64,000 bases of DNA from Mogibacterium kristiansenii. Its GTDB lineage: Bacteria; Bacillota; Clostridia; Peptostreptococcales; Anaerovoracaceae. The stretch is taken from the NCBI RefSeq assembly GCF_009695905.1, contig NZ_VUNA01000007.1:1-64000 (forward strand), written 5' to 3'. The notes under the pieces were generated by a model. It was not told where the DNA came from. It did not search any database and saw nothing but the letters and a program-made list of their open reading frames with translations. The translations under genes were made by a program, and so were the position numbers. Below, in pieces: positions 26,751 to 35,382 of this stretch (its first letter is position 1; every line of letters begins with the position of its first letter).

Positions 26751-27725
26751 TTACAGACGGGCGGCGATGCAGCACCAGTCTCCTTTTTCTGCAGTTTCCA
26801 GTACGGTAAAACCAAGTTCTTCCAATGCTTGCACAACCGACACCTCTTGCTCCACTAAAATGCCGGAGGTAACGTATCGGCCGCCCGGAAGCATGTGCTT
26901 CGGAATATCCGGACTGAGGCGAAGCACCAGATGGGTCAGCAGATTGGCCACCACCACGTCCGCTTGGAAATCCACCCCTTCCGTCAAATCTCCCATTTGG
27001 AAGCGGGCGATGTCCATCACGCCGTTCCGTTCGCCGTTTTCTTCCGATGCGGTGACCGCTTCGTCGTCGATATCGATGCCCAGCACCCGGGATGCACCCA
27101 GGCGCGCCGCGATGATGGACAGGATGCCGCTTCCGCAGCCCACATCCAGCACCGTCTCACCCGGCTCCAGGTATTTCTCCATCAGCAATGTGGTGAGGGC
27201 GGTGGTTTCATGGGTTCCCGTTCCAAAGGCCATACCCGGATCGATGGAAATTACCACTTCCTCGTCCGATGCCGGTTCGTATTCCTCCCAGCTCGGGCAG
27301 ACCACGATGTGTTCCGTAATCTTTGTGGGCTTGAAGTAGGCCTTCCACTTGTCCTTCCATTCCTCATCTCCCCGAAGGGTCAGCCTTATCTTGCCGCTTC
27401 CCAGTGAGTCCGCATTTAAATTCTCTCCGTATACGCCGGAAGCCAAGCGGTTCCGAACCGCCGGCATCCAATCCTGAAGCTTTCGGCGAATCGCCTCCGC
27501 TTCCTCCAAGGTTTCGGTGTATACGGTTACCGTGGCGCTGCGGTCCTTCCGTGCCAGTATTTCCTCCCGGTCCACGTACTCGGTACCCCAGGCCTCATCC
27601 ATCATCTGTATGTCCAGATTGGGGTCGTCTACTGCGAACTGGGTGATGCCCAGTTCCGTCAATTCGTTTTCCACCAGTTCCACACCGGGCCCGGCGGTTT
27701 CAATTTGAAGTTCGTAGTAATTCAC
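26751..27725 (-). CDS. prmA: Ribosomal protein L11 methyltransferase
   Basis: A 324-aa SAM-dependent methyltransferase that trimethylates ribosomal protein L11. The N-terminal substrate-recognition domain ends near residue 150. The Rossmann methyltransferase domain has VLDVGCGSGILSI (motif I), GIDIDDEAV (acidic end of strand 2) and VVANLLTHL (NxLxxx catalytic region). It starts at GTG 27725, immediately before which the nfo stop codon lies; GAAGGAGG inside the nfo 3' end serves as ribosome binding site, so prmA and nfo are translationally close. The MetA-aspartate kinase gene follows 74 bases later. Confidence 0.95.
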   Translation of the reverse strand: MNYYELQIETAGPGVELVENELTELGITQFAVDDPNLDIQMMDEAWGTEYVDREEILARKDRSATVTVYTETLEEAEAIRRKLQDWMPAVRNRLASGVYGENLNADSLGSGKIRLTLRGDEEWKDKWKAYFKPTKITEHIVVCPSWEEYEPASDEEVVISIDPGMAFGTGTHETTALTTLLMEKYLEPGETVLDVGCGSGILSIIAARLGASRVLGIDIDDEAVTASEENGERNGVMDIARFQMGDLTEGVDFQADVVVANLLTHLVLRLSPDIPKHMLPGGRYVTSGILVEQEVSVVQALEELGFTVLETAEKGDWCCIAARL

Positions 27726-28592
27726 TTAACGGTTTTCCTCCTTCTCGGAATTTCTTTCCCGAATGGCTTCCCGAAGCATTCGGATTTCCGCGCCATATCC
27801 CTGCAGATCCTTCTGCGGGGTTTCCAAAATACACGGAAGCCCCTGCAGTGCCGGATGACAGAGAATCTTTACCATTCCCTCTTTTCCGATGGCTCCCTCT
27901 CCAATCCGGGCGTGCCGGTCTTTGTGGGCCCCCAGCGGATTCATGCTGTCGTTGATGTGAAGCGCTTTCAGCTTCGACAGCCCGATGCACCGATCGAATT
28001 CCTCCAGCACCTCATCCAGATGGTTCACGATATCGTATCCCCCATCGTTTACGTGACAGGTGTCCAGGCAAACACCCACATGATCGCTCAGATTCACTTG
28101 CCGAATAATTTCTGCCAATTCCTCAAAGCGGCCTCCGATCTCGCTGCCCTTTCCCGCCATGGTCTCCAGGAGTACGGTGGTCTTCTGTTCCTCCCAAAGC
28201 ATTTCGTTCAGGGTGTCGGAAATCATCCGAATTCCATTCTCTGCGCCCTGCCCCACATGGCTGCCGGGATGAAAGTTATAATAATTTCCCGGGAGAAGTT
28301 CCATCTTCTCCAGATCCTCTTTCATGCACATCCGGGCAAATTCCCGAACACGCTCGTCCTTGGAACAGGCATTCATGGTATAGGGTGCGTGCGCCACCAG
28401 CTTTCCGAATCCGTTCTGCGCCATGATTTTCCGAAGCTTTGCCGCATCTTCCGGATCTGCCTTTTTGCTTTTACCCCCTCGAGGATTTCGTGTAAAAAAA
28501 GCAAAGGTATCCGCCTCGATCTCCAGTGCCCGCTTTCCCATTTCTTCAAAACCACCTGCCGAGGACAGATGGCATCCGATATATACGCTCAT
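27726..28592 (-). CDS. nfo: Deoxyribonuclease IV (endonuclease IV)
   Basis: A 288-aa TIM-barrel AP endonuclease using three metal ions for base-excision repair. Metal-ligand motifs seen are IGCHLSSAGG near the start, FHPGSH (about residues 105-110), LLETMAGKG, CLDTCH (about 175-180), HINDSMNPLGAHKDRH and CILETP. In the CLDTCH region the usual FAAGYD reads VNDGGYD, a minor variation. AAGGAGAATAAAAA precedes the ATG. First gene of nfo-prmA-(metA-lysC); its promoter is divergent from that of tcdA. Confidence 0.95.
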   Translation of the reverse strand: MSVYIGCHLSSAGGFEEMGKRALEIEADTFAFFTRNPRGGKSKKADPEDAAKLRKIMAQNGFGKLVAHAPYTMNACSKDERVREFARMCMKEDLEKMELLPGNYYNFHPGSHVGQGAENGIRMISDTLNEMLWEEQKTTVLLETMAGKGSEIGGRFEELAEIIRQVNLSDHVGVCLDTCHVNDGGYDIVNHLDEVLEEFDRCIGLSKLKALHINDSMNPLGAHKDRHARIGEGAIGKEGMVKILCHPALQGLPCILETPQKDLQGYGAEIRMLREAIRERNSEKEENR

Positions 28593-28620
28593 TTTTTATT
28601 CTCCTTTTTTAATACCTTAT

Positions 28621-28650
28621 ATATTAGCATTTCTGATGGAATTCTGTAAA
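28621..28650 (-). promoter_or_regulatory. Promoter of nfo-prmA operon
   Basis: TTTACA (28645-28650), an 18-bp spacer and TATAAT-like TAATAT (28621-28626) preceded by TGC lie on the minus strand, about 30 bases before nfo. Confidence 0.55.
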
Positions 28651-28656
28651 GACACA

Positions 28657-28685
28657 TTGCATGATGAGAAAAAAATTTGTAAAAT
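28657..28685 (+). promoter_or_regulatory. Promoter of tcdA
   Basis: TTGCAT (28657-28662) and TAAAAT (28680-28685) have a 17-bp spacer and end 30 bases before the tcdA start. Confidence 0.55.
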
Positions 28686-28714
28686 TTAAGAAGATTGAAA
28701 TCAGGAGGAATGGA

Positions 28715-29458
28715 ATGATACATCAGAATTCACGGACAGCACGGGTAATGGGCTCGGAAGCATTGGAAACCCTGGCACAGAAGCACGTTGCCATTTTCGG
28801 CGTGGGCGGTGTCGGCGGCTACGTAGCGGAGGCACTGGCCAGAAGCGGCGTGGGCACCATCGAGATCATCGATAATGACGATATTTCCTTGACCAATCTG
28901 AATCGCCAGATTATCGCCACCCGGAGCACCGTGGGGCAAGTCAAAGTTACCGCCATGGCAAATCGAATTCGGGATATCAATCCGGACATTCAAGTGATTG
29001 CCCACCGCACCTTCTACATGCCGGAACAGGCCGAGCATTTCGATTTCAGCGCCTTCGATTACGTTATCGATGCCATCGACACGGTGACCGCCAAGCTGGA
29101 CATCATCCGCCGCTGCTGCGAACTGGGAACACCCATTATCTCCGCCATGGGATGCGGAAACCGTTTCGATCCCACCAAGCTGGTGGTTACGGATATTTAC
29201 AAAACCCAGATGGATCCGCTGGCGAAAGTCATTCGCCGGGAACTCCGAAAGGATGGCATCCGAAAACTGAAAGTGGTCTATTCCACGGAGGCCCCGATTC
29301 CGCCCTACGAGGATGAGGAGGAAACCACTCGCCGCAACCTTCCCGGTTCTACCCCGTTCGTACCGGCAGCCGCCGGACTAATCATCGCATCGGAGGTGGT
29401 ACGGGAACTCACCGGATTCGACCCTTCGGATCGTCTCCGAGGCGGACGCCAGAAGTAA
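28715..29458 (+). CDS. tcdA: tRNA threonylcarbamoyladenosine dehydratase (ThiF/E1-like)
   Basis: The 247-aa protein has the ATP-binding ThiF/MoeB fold. FGVGGVGGYVAEALARSG near residue 24 is the nucleotide loop. DNDDISLTNLNRQ contains the acidic residue and the NRQ motif, and DAIDTVTAKL follows at about 115. It matches TcdA (YgdL), which cyclises t6A in tRNA to ct6A. Start 28715 is chosen because AGGAGGAATGGA precedes it; the longer frame begins inside the promoter. The residues IPPYEDEEETTRRNLPGSTPF and FVPAAAGLIIASEV fit the family. It is on the plus strand, alone or with the GH2 gene 62 bases later. Confidence 0.92.
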   Translation: MIHQNSRTARVMGSEALETLAQKHVAIFGVGGVGGYVAEALARSGVGTIEIIDNDDISLTNLNRQIIATRSTVGQVKVTAMANRIRDINPDIQVIAHRTFYMPEQAEHFDFSAFDYVIDAIDTVTAKLDIIRRCCELGTPIISAMGCGNRFDPTKLVVTDIYKTQMDPLAKVIRRELRKDGIRKLKVVYSTEAPIPPYEDEEETTRRNLPGSTPFVPAAAGLIIASEVVRELTGFDPSDRLRGGRQK

Positions 29459-29520
29459 TGGAATCCGACCTTCGTCTGTGCTAAAATGAATTATATTGTT
29501 ATTTGAAAAGAGGCGTAGTA

Positions 29521-31917
29521 ATGAACGATAGAAAATATCTCAACAACGAGTGGAAATTCACGGAGGATGCGGAAACCGATGCCACCGTGTCGGTTCGAAT
29601 TCCCCACACATGCAAAGAGTTTCCCTATCACTATTTCAATGAATCCAAGTGCCAGATGCGCTGCAAATACGAGCGCCCCCTGTTCATCCTGGATGAGTGG
29701 AAAGGCAAAACCCTCCTTCTCACCTTTGAAGGTGCCGCACACAACGCCGAGGTGTTCATCAACGATGAGCCGGTATACGAACATCGCTGCGGATATACTG
29801 CTTTTACCATTGATATCACCAACCACGTGGAATACGGTAAAAGCAACCGCATCCGTGTCATTTTGGACACCCGGGAAAGCCTGAATATTCCGCCATTCGG
29901 AGAGCATTCGGACTTCCTGGCCTACGGCGGCATCTATCGGGACGTGTACCTGGATGTCAAGGAAAAGATGCACATTCAGGACGTGTATGTACGCACCCAT
30001 TTTCCAAAGGGTCGGGCGCAGGCCATCAGCCGGGTGAAGGTTGCCAACCCGGAACCGGCGGTGCAGATTCGTCAGGGAATTCGCATGCACGGATCCGATA
30101 ACGACTATACAGATGTGGGCTACGTATCCGCCACGAAAGGAACCATGGCTTTCTCCATGGGAAGCATCCGGCGCTGGGAACCGGATGACCCGGTTCTGTA
30201 CGATCTTCGGACGGAACTGCTGGCAGAAGGGAAAGTCGTGGACACCGTGATTACCCGGGTGGGATTCCGAGAAGCGGAATTCCGCAAAGACGGCTTCTAT
30301 CTGAACGGAAAGAAAATCAAGCTTCGGGGGCTCTGCCGGTCGCAGGCTTTCCCATACGTTGGTTATGCCATGCCGGATTCCATGCAGATTGAGGATGCGA
30401 ATATTCTGAAGAACGAACTGGGGGTGAACGCTGTTCGGGCGGCAAATTACCCGCAGTCTCCGGCCTTCCTGAATCGCTGCGACGAGCTGGGTCTTCTGGT
30501 TATCTGTGAAATCCCGGGCTCCCGCTACATCGGCAATATCAAATGGAAAAATCAGGAACTGCAGAACACGAAGGAGATGATTCTTCAAAACCGGAACCAC
30601 CCTTCCATCATCCTGTGGAGCATTCGAGTGGGCGAATCGGAAGAAGACGACGACTTCAATCGGCGAATCTCCGGGCTGGCACGCAAGCTGGATCCGGATC
30701 GGGCGACGACCGGCGTCCACCGGAAACCGAAAGAACACATGGCAGAAGATGTGTATGCCTATAACGATTTTGCCGCAGGTCTGAATGGCGCTGCCTGCCG
30801 CCGGAAATCCGACGTCGTTTCGGACATGGAGAAGCCGTACCTGATTTCGGCCTTTGGCGGTGTTTCCTATCCGGCAAAATCCGGCGATGATGAAGCGCGC
30901 CGACTGGGTCAGGCCCTGCTGTATTCCAACGTCCTTCACGACGTGGAGCAGCACGTGGATGTTCTGGGCAGTTTTGGCTGGAACATGACGGATTACAATG
31001 CCCATCAGAATTACGGCAGCGGGGACCGCATCTGCTATCACGGCGTGATGGATATGTTCCGGAACCCGAAGTTGGCAGCCGCAGCCTATCAGATCTACCG
31101 GGACGAGGTACCGGTACTGGAGCTGTCCTCTTCCCTCTCCTTTGGAGAAAATCCGATGCATTCTCTGGGGGATGTGTACGCATACACCAACGCGGATGTT
31201 CTCCGCACGTATCGTAACGGAGAACCGATTCAAGAATATGAAGTAGCCAAGGGAATGCCGGTTCGAATCGATGATTTTATCGGAAACTGTTTAGAAGCGG
31301 AATCTGATTTTACCGAGGAGCAGCGGAAGGAAATTCGAAACCAATTGAATCACAAAGCCTGCACCGGCAGCTTTATGGAAGTTCGTGAGAAGAAAGGGTT
31401 CTTTGGCGGAAAGAAGACCGAAAGCGTGGACGAAAGTACATTGAACCGTCTCTACGAAAAGTACATTCTGGGAAATACCGGTCTGGTTCCGGAGTACCGC
31501 TTTGACGGTGTGAAGGACGGCCGAGTTGTGTCCAGCATTACCCGCGTTCCGATGAAGATGCACGACCTGGAAATCCGAGTATCGGCAACGGAGCTTCGCG
31601 AGGGCAAGACCTACGATGTGGCTTCCGTTCGCTTCCGGGCACTGGACGAGAACGGGAACATCCTGCCGTATGCCAACAATCCGCTGGCACTGAAAGCGGA
31701 AGGCAGCATCGATCTTATCGGTCCGAAATTCATCACCCTTCAGGGCGGCATGGGAGGAACCTATGTGCGCACCAACGGAAAGATGGGCATGGGAAAACTG
31801 ATGATTAGCGGGCTTCAGAATCTTCACGGAAATCCGAAGGATCACCGCGGGGACGGCACGCCGTACAACAACCTGAACGGCGGCCGAGGCTACGAACTGA
31901 TTTTCCATGTGAAGTAG
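29521..31917 (+). CDS. GH2-fold glycosidase-like protein with altered catalytic residues
   Basis: A 798-aa protein with the glycoside hydrolase family 2 layout: N-terminal sugar-binding jelly roll (RCKYERPLFI, FEGAAHNAEVFIND, HSDFLAYGGIYRDVYLDV), an immunoglobulin-like domain to about 255, a TIM barrel (KLRGLCRSQAFPYVGYAMP to about 530), then a beta-rich C-terminus. No signal peptide, so cytoplasmic. In relatives the acid/base glutamate follows Asn (NES); here it reads V-G371-E372-S. The nucleophile glutamate expected in the TEF/YxGH segment is A444 in LISAFGGVSYP. It may be inactive, substrate-binding or use a different residue. Start ATG 29521 has AAAGAGG upstream. Confidence 0.8.
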   Translation: MNDRKYLNNEWKFTEDAETDATVSVRIPHTCKEFPYHYFNESKCQMRCKYERPLFILDEWKGKTLLLTFEGAAHNAEVFINDEPVYEHRCGYTAFTIDITNHVEYGKSNRIRVILDTRESLNIPPFGEHSDFLAYGGIYRDVYLDVKEKMHIQDVYVRTHFPKGRAQAISRVKVANPEPAVQIRQGIRMHGSDNDYTDVGYVSATKGTMAFSMGSIRRWEPDDPVLYDLRTELLAEGKVVDTVITRVGFREAEFRKDGFYLNGKKIKLRGLCRSQAFPYVGYAMPDSMQIEDANILKNELGVNAVRAANYPQSPAFLNRCDELGLLVICEIPGSRYIGNIKWKNQELQNTKEMILQNRNHPSIILWSIRVGESEEDDDFNRRISGLARKLDPDRATTGVHRKPKEHMAEDVYAYNDFAAGLNGAACRRKSDVVSDMEKPYLISAFGGVSYPAKSGDDEARRLGQALLYSNVLHDVEQHVDVLGSFGWNMTDYNAHQNYGSGDRICYHGVMDMFRNPKLAAAAYQIYRDEVPVLELSSSLSFGENPMHSLGDVYAYTNADVLRTYRNGEPIQEYEVAKGMPVRIDDFIGNCLEAESDFTEEQRKEIRNQLNHKACTGSFMEVREKKGFFGGKKTESVDESTLNRLYEKYILGNTGLVPEYRFDGVKDGRVVSSITRVPMKMHDLEIRVSATELREGKTYDVASVRFRALDENGNILPYANNPLALKAEGSIDLIGPKFITLQGGMGGTYVRTNGKMGMGKLMISGLQNLHGNPKDHRGDGTPYNNLNGGRGYELIFHVK

Positions 31918-31932
31918 CAAGCGAGCATTCCG

Positions 31933-31999
31933 CACCGGGAGCGATTATCGGTGTTCAAAAGGACACGTTATCGGCTCCCGGTGTTTTTGTGTTTTTTTG
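31933..31999 (+). terminator. Terminator of the GH2-like gene
   Basis: CACCGGGAGC (31933-31942) pairs with GCTCCCGGTG (31974-31983), with a long loop that can extend the stem, and is followed by TTTTTGTGTTTTTTT. Confidence 0.88.
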
Positions 32000-32027
32000 C
32001 ACAGTAGAGATGGCATCCGGCCGGGCG

Positions 32028-32680
32028 GCATGGTGCCGTAATCCGGATGGCATGGCCGGACGATTTGGTGCCACGAAGCCGGATGGGCTTCCGGCGTCAC
32101 GGGCGTGGTGCCTCACCGCCCGCTATCCCTTGTTTCTTCGTCGCCGGGCACCACGCTCCCTGCTTGAATCGGGGTTCGAGGCCGGACGACGTGGTGCCTC
32201 ACCGCTCGCGAGCCCTTGTTTCTTCGTCGAGGGGCACCACGTCGGATGGGCGAATCGGAGCATGGGGACGAACGGCGTGGTGCCTCACCGCCCGCAAACC
32301 CTTGTTTCTTCGTCGAGGGGCACCACGTCGGATGGGCGAATCAGGGCACGGGGACGGATAGCGTGGTGCCTCACCGCCCGCTATCCCTTGTTTCTTCGTC
32401 GCCGGGCACCACGTCGCATAGGCTAATCAGGGCACGGGGACGGATAGCGTGGTGCCTCACCGCCCGCTATCCCTTGTTTCTTCGTCGCCGGGCACCACGT
32501 CGGATGGGCGAATCAGAGCACGGGGACGGGCGGCGTGGTGCCTCACCGCCCGCTATCCCTTGTTTCTTCGTCGAGGGGCACCACGTCGGATGGGCGAATC
32601 GGAGCATGGGGACGAACGGCGTGGTGCCTCACCGCCCGCTAGCCCTTGTTTCTTCGTCGCCGGGCACCACGCCCCCGATT
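32028..32680. repeat. Tandem hairpin array 2, period 86 bp
   Basis: GTGGTGCCTCACCGC marks unit starts at 32105, 32191, 32277, 32363, 32449, 32535 and 32621, exactly 86 bp apart. Degenerate GGTGCC copies precede at about 32029-32075. Each unit holds GTGGTGCC and GGCACCAC arms around a loop containing CCCTTGTTTCTTCGTCG, then a link with CGGATGGGCGAATC. The base pair next to the arm varies between units (CCGGGCACC or AGGGGCACC). The period is not a multiple of three, so the open frames across it rotate and are not genes. It lies between the ends of the GH2-like gene and tRNA-Gly. Confidence 0.9.
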
Positions 32681-32694
32681 TCCTCCAACCGAAC

Positions 32695-32727
32695 AATTCC
32701 GGGAACCCGCCCCGGGTTCCCGGAATT
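32695..32727. repeat. Perfect 15-bp palindrome
   Basis: AATTCCGGGAACCCG (32695-32709) and CGGGTTCCCGGAATT (32713-32727) are exact complements with a 3-base loop. There is no T-run adjacent, so it is not a typical terminator. It sits between array 2 and tRNA-Gly. Confidence 0.8.
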
Positions 32728-32770
32728 CCCATCTATGCTCTGCTCTGCTGAATTTTCCAAAAAATAAAAA

Positions 32771-32845
32771 TGGAGCGGAAGACGAGATTCGAACTCGCGA
32801 CCCTCGCCTTGGCAAGGCGATGCTCTACCCCTGAGCCACTTCCGC
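32771..32845 (-). tRNA. tRNA-Gly(GCC)
   Basis: On the minus strand a 75-base cloverleaf has acceptor arms GCGGAAG and CTTCCGC, D-arm with GGCTCAGGGGTAGAGC and T-arm GTTCGAATC. Anticodon stem TCGCC and GGCGA encloses the loop TTGCCAA, giving anticodon GCC (Gly). The 3' CCA is encoded (32771-32773 on the plus strand as TGG). A T-rich stretch follows as terminator. Confidence 0.97.
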
Positions 32846-32857
32846 AACATTTATTAT

Positions 32858-32886
32858 ATGATATCACTTTTCATTCTTCCTGTCAA
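32858..32886 (-). promoter_or_regulatory. tRNA-Gly promoter
   Basis: TTGACA (32881-32886) and TATCAT (32858-32863) on the minus strand have a 17-bp spacer and end 13 bases before the tRNA. Confidence 0.75.
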
Positions 32887-32940
32887 CGTTTTTTAGTATT
32901 ATTTTTCAAATTTTCCGACGTTCCGGAATGCTGACAGGCA

Positions 32941-32970
32941 TCCGCCCGGACGAAGCTATCGGCGGGCGGA
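32941..32970 (-). terminator. GC-rich hairpin downstream of sfsA
   Basis: TCCGCCCG (32941-32948) pairs with CGGGCGGA (32963-32970), with a 14-base loop containing GAAGC. No T-run follows on the minus strand. It lies about 60 bases after the sfsA stop and may end the dlt-like operon or be a single relative of the array hairpins. Confidence 0.45.
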
Positions 32971-33028
32971 CGCACATGATAAATTATCGAAGCTCAGATC
33001 CGGTGGCAGATGCCCGCACTCTCTCTAT

Positions 33029-33715
33029 TTATCGAATCTGAGCATCGCTTCGAATTTCCAGTCCGTCTTCTGTCACCTTGCACGGCAGTTCCAGGATTTG
33101 AACGCCGGCAGCCTTGGCTTCCGTCAGGGCTTCTCCGAATTCCGGATGGGTTTCCACGTTGGGCAGCACCTTCGTCACTTTAGGCATGGAAATGACGAAG
33201 GCCAGCATGGCATGGTACCCTTCGCCGGCAGCTTTTATCAGTTCGTGCAGATGTTTTACGCCGCGCAGAGTCGGAGCATCCGGAAAATAGCCGATTCCTT
33301 CTTTTTCCAGAGTGCACCCTTTAACCTCCAGAAGATAGCGTTCCGAAGTATTTTGTGCAGCTTTCATCCGTTCCATATAGAAATCCATTCGGGAGTTTCC
33401 GTAGGTGTACTCCGGGTGAATCACATCGAAGCCCTGTGCTGACAGCCACTCCTTCATCACCTGATTGGGCGCCTGACTGTCGATATTCACAAGACCCAGG
33501 GACTCCTTGTACACCGCCACCAGGTCATAGGCGGTTTTGCGGTTGGGATTATCCGAATGGTTCAGGATGACGCGGCTTCCCGGAAGGAGCAGTTCCCGGC
33601 AGCGCCCGGTGTTTTTCACATGCACCGTCTCCGGATGCCCGTTAATCTCCACATGGGCTACAAATCGATTGGGCCGGTCGATGAATTTCCCTTCTGCAAT
33701 ATCCGGATATCTCAT
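33029..33715 (-). CDS. sfsA: SfsA family DNA/RNA nuclease-like protein
   Basis: The 228-aa protein matches SfsA over its length. An N-terminal OB-like part reads RPNRFVAHVEINGHPETVHVKNTGR. The C-terminal nuclease-like domain includes SRMDFYMER, LLEVKGCTLE and FPDAPTLRGVKHLHEL, whose D, E and K residues resemble a PD-(D/E)xK site. Named for stimulation of sugar fermentation in E. coli, its true role is uncertain and family members have been proposed as nucleases. The start overlaps the sensor kinase stop by four bases (ATGA), making it the last gene of the dlt-like operon, though a functional link is not obvious. Confidence 0.93.
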   Translation of the reverse strand: MRYPDIAEGKFIDRPNRFVAHVEINGHPETVHVKNTGRCRELLLPGSRVILNHSDNPNRKTAYDLVAVYKESLGLVNIDSQAPNQVMKEWLSAQGFDVIHPEYTYGNSRMDFYMERMKAAQNTSERYLLEVKGCTLEKEGIGYFPDAPTLRGVKHLHELIKAAGEGYHAMLAFVISMPKVTKVLPNVETHPEFGEALTEAKAAGVQILELPCKVTEDGLEIRSDAQIR

Positions 33716-35382
33716 TCTCTGCTTCCTTTCTTCACCGGCAATACAATCCGGTAGAACAATCCGTGTGTTCCTCGGCTGCCGGTAAATTCACTCACCGCAA
33801 GGGCGGTCTCTTTCTCATTCAAAATGGAAATCGCACCTCCGTGGGCTTCTACAATTCGCTGAGCCACGCTCAGACCCAGACCGGTCCCCTGACCGTTGCT
33901 CCGGGACGGCTCCGCTACCACGAAGGGGTCCAGCAGCACCGACTTCATCTGCTCCGGAATGCCCGGACCGTTGTCGCCGATATGGATGATGATGTTTTTT
34001 CCGTCGGCGGATTTCATCAGACGGACGAACAGGGTGGTGCCCTTCGGCGTGTATTTGACCGAATTGCTGATGATGTTCTCCCACACCCGATTCAGCTGAT
34101 GATGGTCGAAGGCGGTTCGAATGTTCTCCTCCGGAATGTCCGCTTCCATGGAATACCCTTGAATATTCAATTCCTGATATCTGCCGGCGATGTATTCCCG
34201 CAGGTACTCCGCCAGATTTCCCTCCGTCATGGTATAGGCGAAATCCGGATGCTCCAGCATGCTGAAGTCGCTCAGGCTGCTGATCAGATTTGTCATGGTA
34301 TCCACTCGTTCCTCGATAATCGCCAGGTAACGGTCCCGGTCCTCCGGCGGTACCAAACCGTCCCGAATCGCGTCCACATATCCTCGAATTACCGTAATCG
34401 GCGTCTTCAGATCGTGTGAAATGCCGCTTAGCATCTGCTGCTTTTGATTCCGGAGGGCCTGCTGCTTTTCCTCCGCTTCCACCAGCTTCTCCTCCAGCTG
34501 GTTAAAAGCGTCGATAACCGTGGTCACCTCCCTCGGTCCGGAATAGTCAACAATGGGACTTCTCTCCCCTTCTCGGAATCTCGCAATGGCATGTTCCAGG
34601 TCGGCCAGCGGCCGGCGCACCTTGTTCACGATGTACAGATCCATCAGCAGAATCGTGACGATGACCGCCAGGACGAACACCAGCAGACTGATAAAGAAGA
34701 TTTTGGAATAGATTTTTCCCAGCTGCATTCCCACGCTTTCCGTGTGAATCAGTGCGGTTCGCGTCTCCCCATCCAACGTGGTAAAAGGAAATTTCTGAAG
34801 AATATTGCCGGACACGTCTTCTCCGTCGTTACTCTCTATCAGGTATCGAATCTCATCCTTTGTCAGCTGCTTTTTTCCCAGGTTGATGTTGGAATAGATT
34901 ACATTTCGCTTGGAATCCAGCAGTGCGGTTCCCGAAAGATACTGTTCGGATTCGTCATTCCAACGGTACTGAAAAATCAGGTATCCGCTTTTCTTCAGCT
35001 GGTATCCGGAACCGATGCGCTGAACGCCGTAATATACATCCGGATAAATCTCGGAAATGTAACGCAGGGAATCTTTGTGGTATTTTTTGTTGGTTTTGCC
35101 GCGGCTATCATAGATGACTTTGGCATTCTCGTCCAGAATTTCCAGGTACCCGGTCTTGCCGAATGTCTTGGTCACCGGAACCCGGTCGTACTTCTCTTCT
35201 TCCAGAATATTGGTGTAATCCGCAATATCATAGGATTTCGGCATTACCACAACCCGGCGCGGAAGGAAATAGTTCACCCCGTAGAGAATTCCGGCAAGTC
35301 CCACAATCACCAGAAACAGAAGGATAAAACCCTTCATGAAAACCATATACAGGCTTCCCTCTTTACTTTTCAGTTTCTTCAT
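33712..35382 (-). CDS. Sensor histidine kinase of the dlt-like operon
   Basis: A 556-aa membrane kinase. TM1 is at about residues 16-37, and an extracytoplasmic sensor of about 190 residues (38-228) follows. TM2 is at about 229-250 (IFFISLLVFVLAVIVTILL), then HAMP, HisKA with SGISHDLKTPITVI, and HATPase with NSVKYTPKG, GDNGPGIP and GQGTGLGLSV. The large external loop suggests sensing of an envelope signal, such as antimicrobial peptides or polymer state; this is inference. It overlaps the response regulator gene by 20 bases and sfsA by four. GAAGG lies upstream of its start. Confidence 0.92.
   Translation of the reverse strand: MKKLKSKEGSLYMVFMKGFILLFLVIVGLAGILYGVNYFLPRRVVVMPKSYDIADYTNILEEEKYDRVPVTKTFGKTGYLEILDENAKVIYDSRGKTNKKYHKDSLRYISEIYPDVYYGVQRIGSGYQLKKSGYLIFQYRWNDESEQYLSGTALLDSKRNVIYSNINLGKKQLTKDEIRYLIESNDGEDVSGNILQKFPFTTLDGETRTALIHTESVGMQLGKIYSKIFFISLLVFVLAVIVTILLMDLYIVNKVRRPLADLEHAIARFREGERSPIVDYSGPREVTTVIDAFNQLEEKLVEAEEKQQALRNQKQQMLSGISHDLKTPITVIRGYVDAIRDGLVPPEDRDRYLAIIEERVDTMTNLISSLSDFSMLEHPDFAYTMTEGNLAEYLREYIAGRYQELNIQGYSMEADIPEENIRTAFDHHQLNRVWENIISNSVKYTPKGTTLFVRLMKSADGKNIIIHIGDNGPGIPEQMKSVLLDPFVVAEPSRSNGQGTGLGLSVAQRIVEAHGGAISILNEKETALAVSEFTGSRGTHGLFYRIVLPVKKGSRE

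Noticed and set aside
29491-31233. 580-codon minus-strand frame opposite the GH2-like gene
   Set aside because: It is antisense to a gene with a ribosome binding site, a terminator and clear domains; composition is that of a shadow frame.
32771-32845. tRNA-Gly as the phage attachment site
   Set aside because: The prophage is 16 kb away and no phage genes adjoin the tRNA.
31989-32850. Open frames of 60-183 codons across array 2
   Set aside because: The 86-bp period rotates the frame, so each repeat is read in three frames; no start signals and repeated low-complexity peptides.
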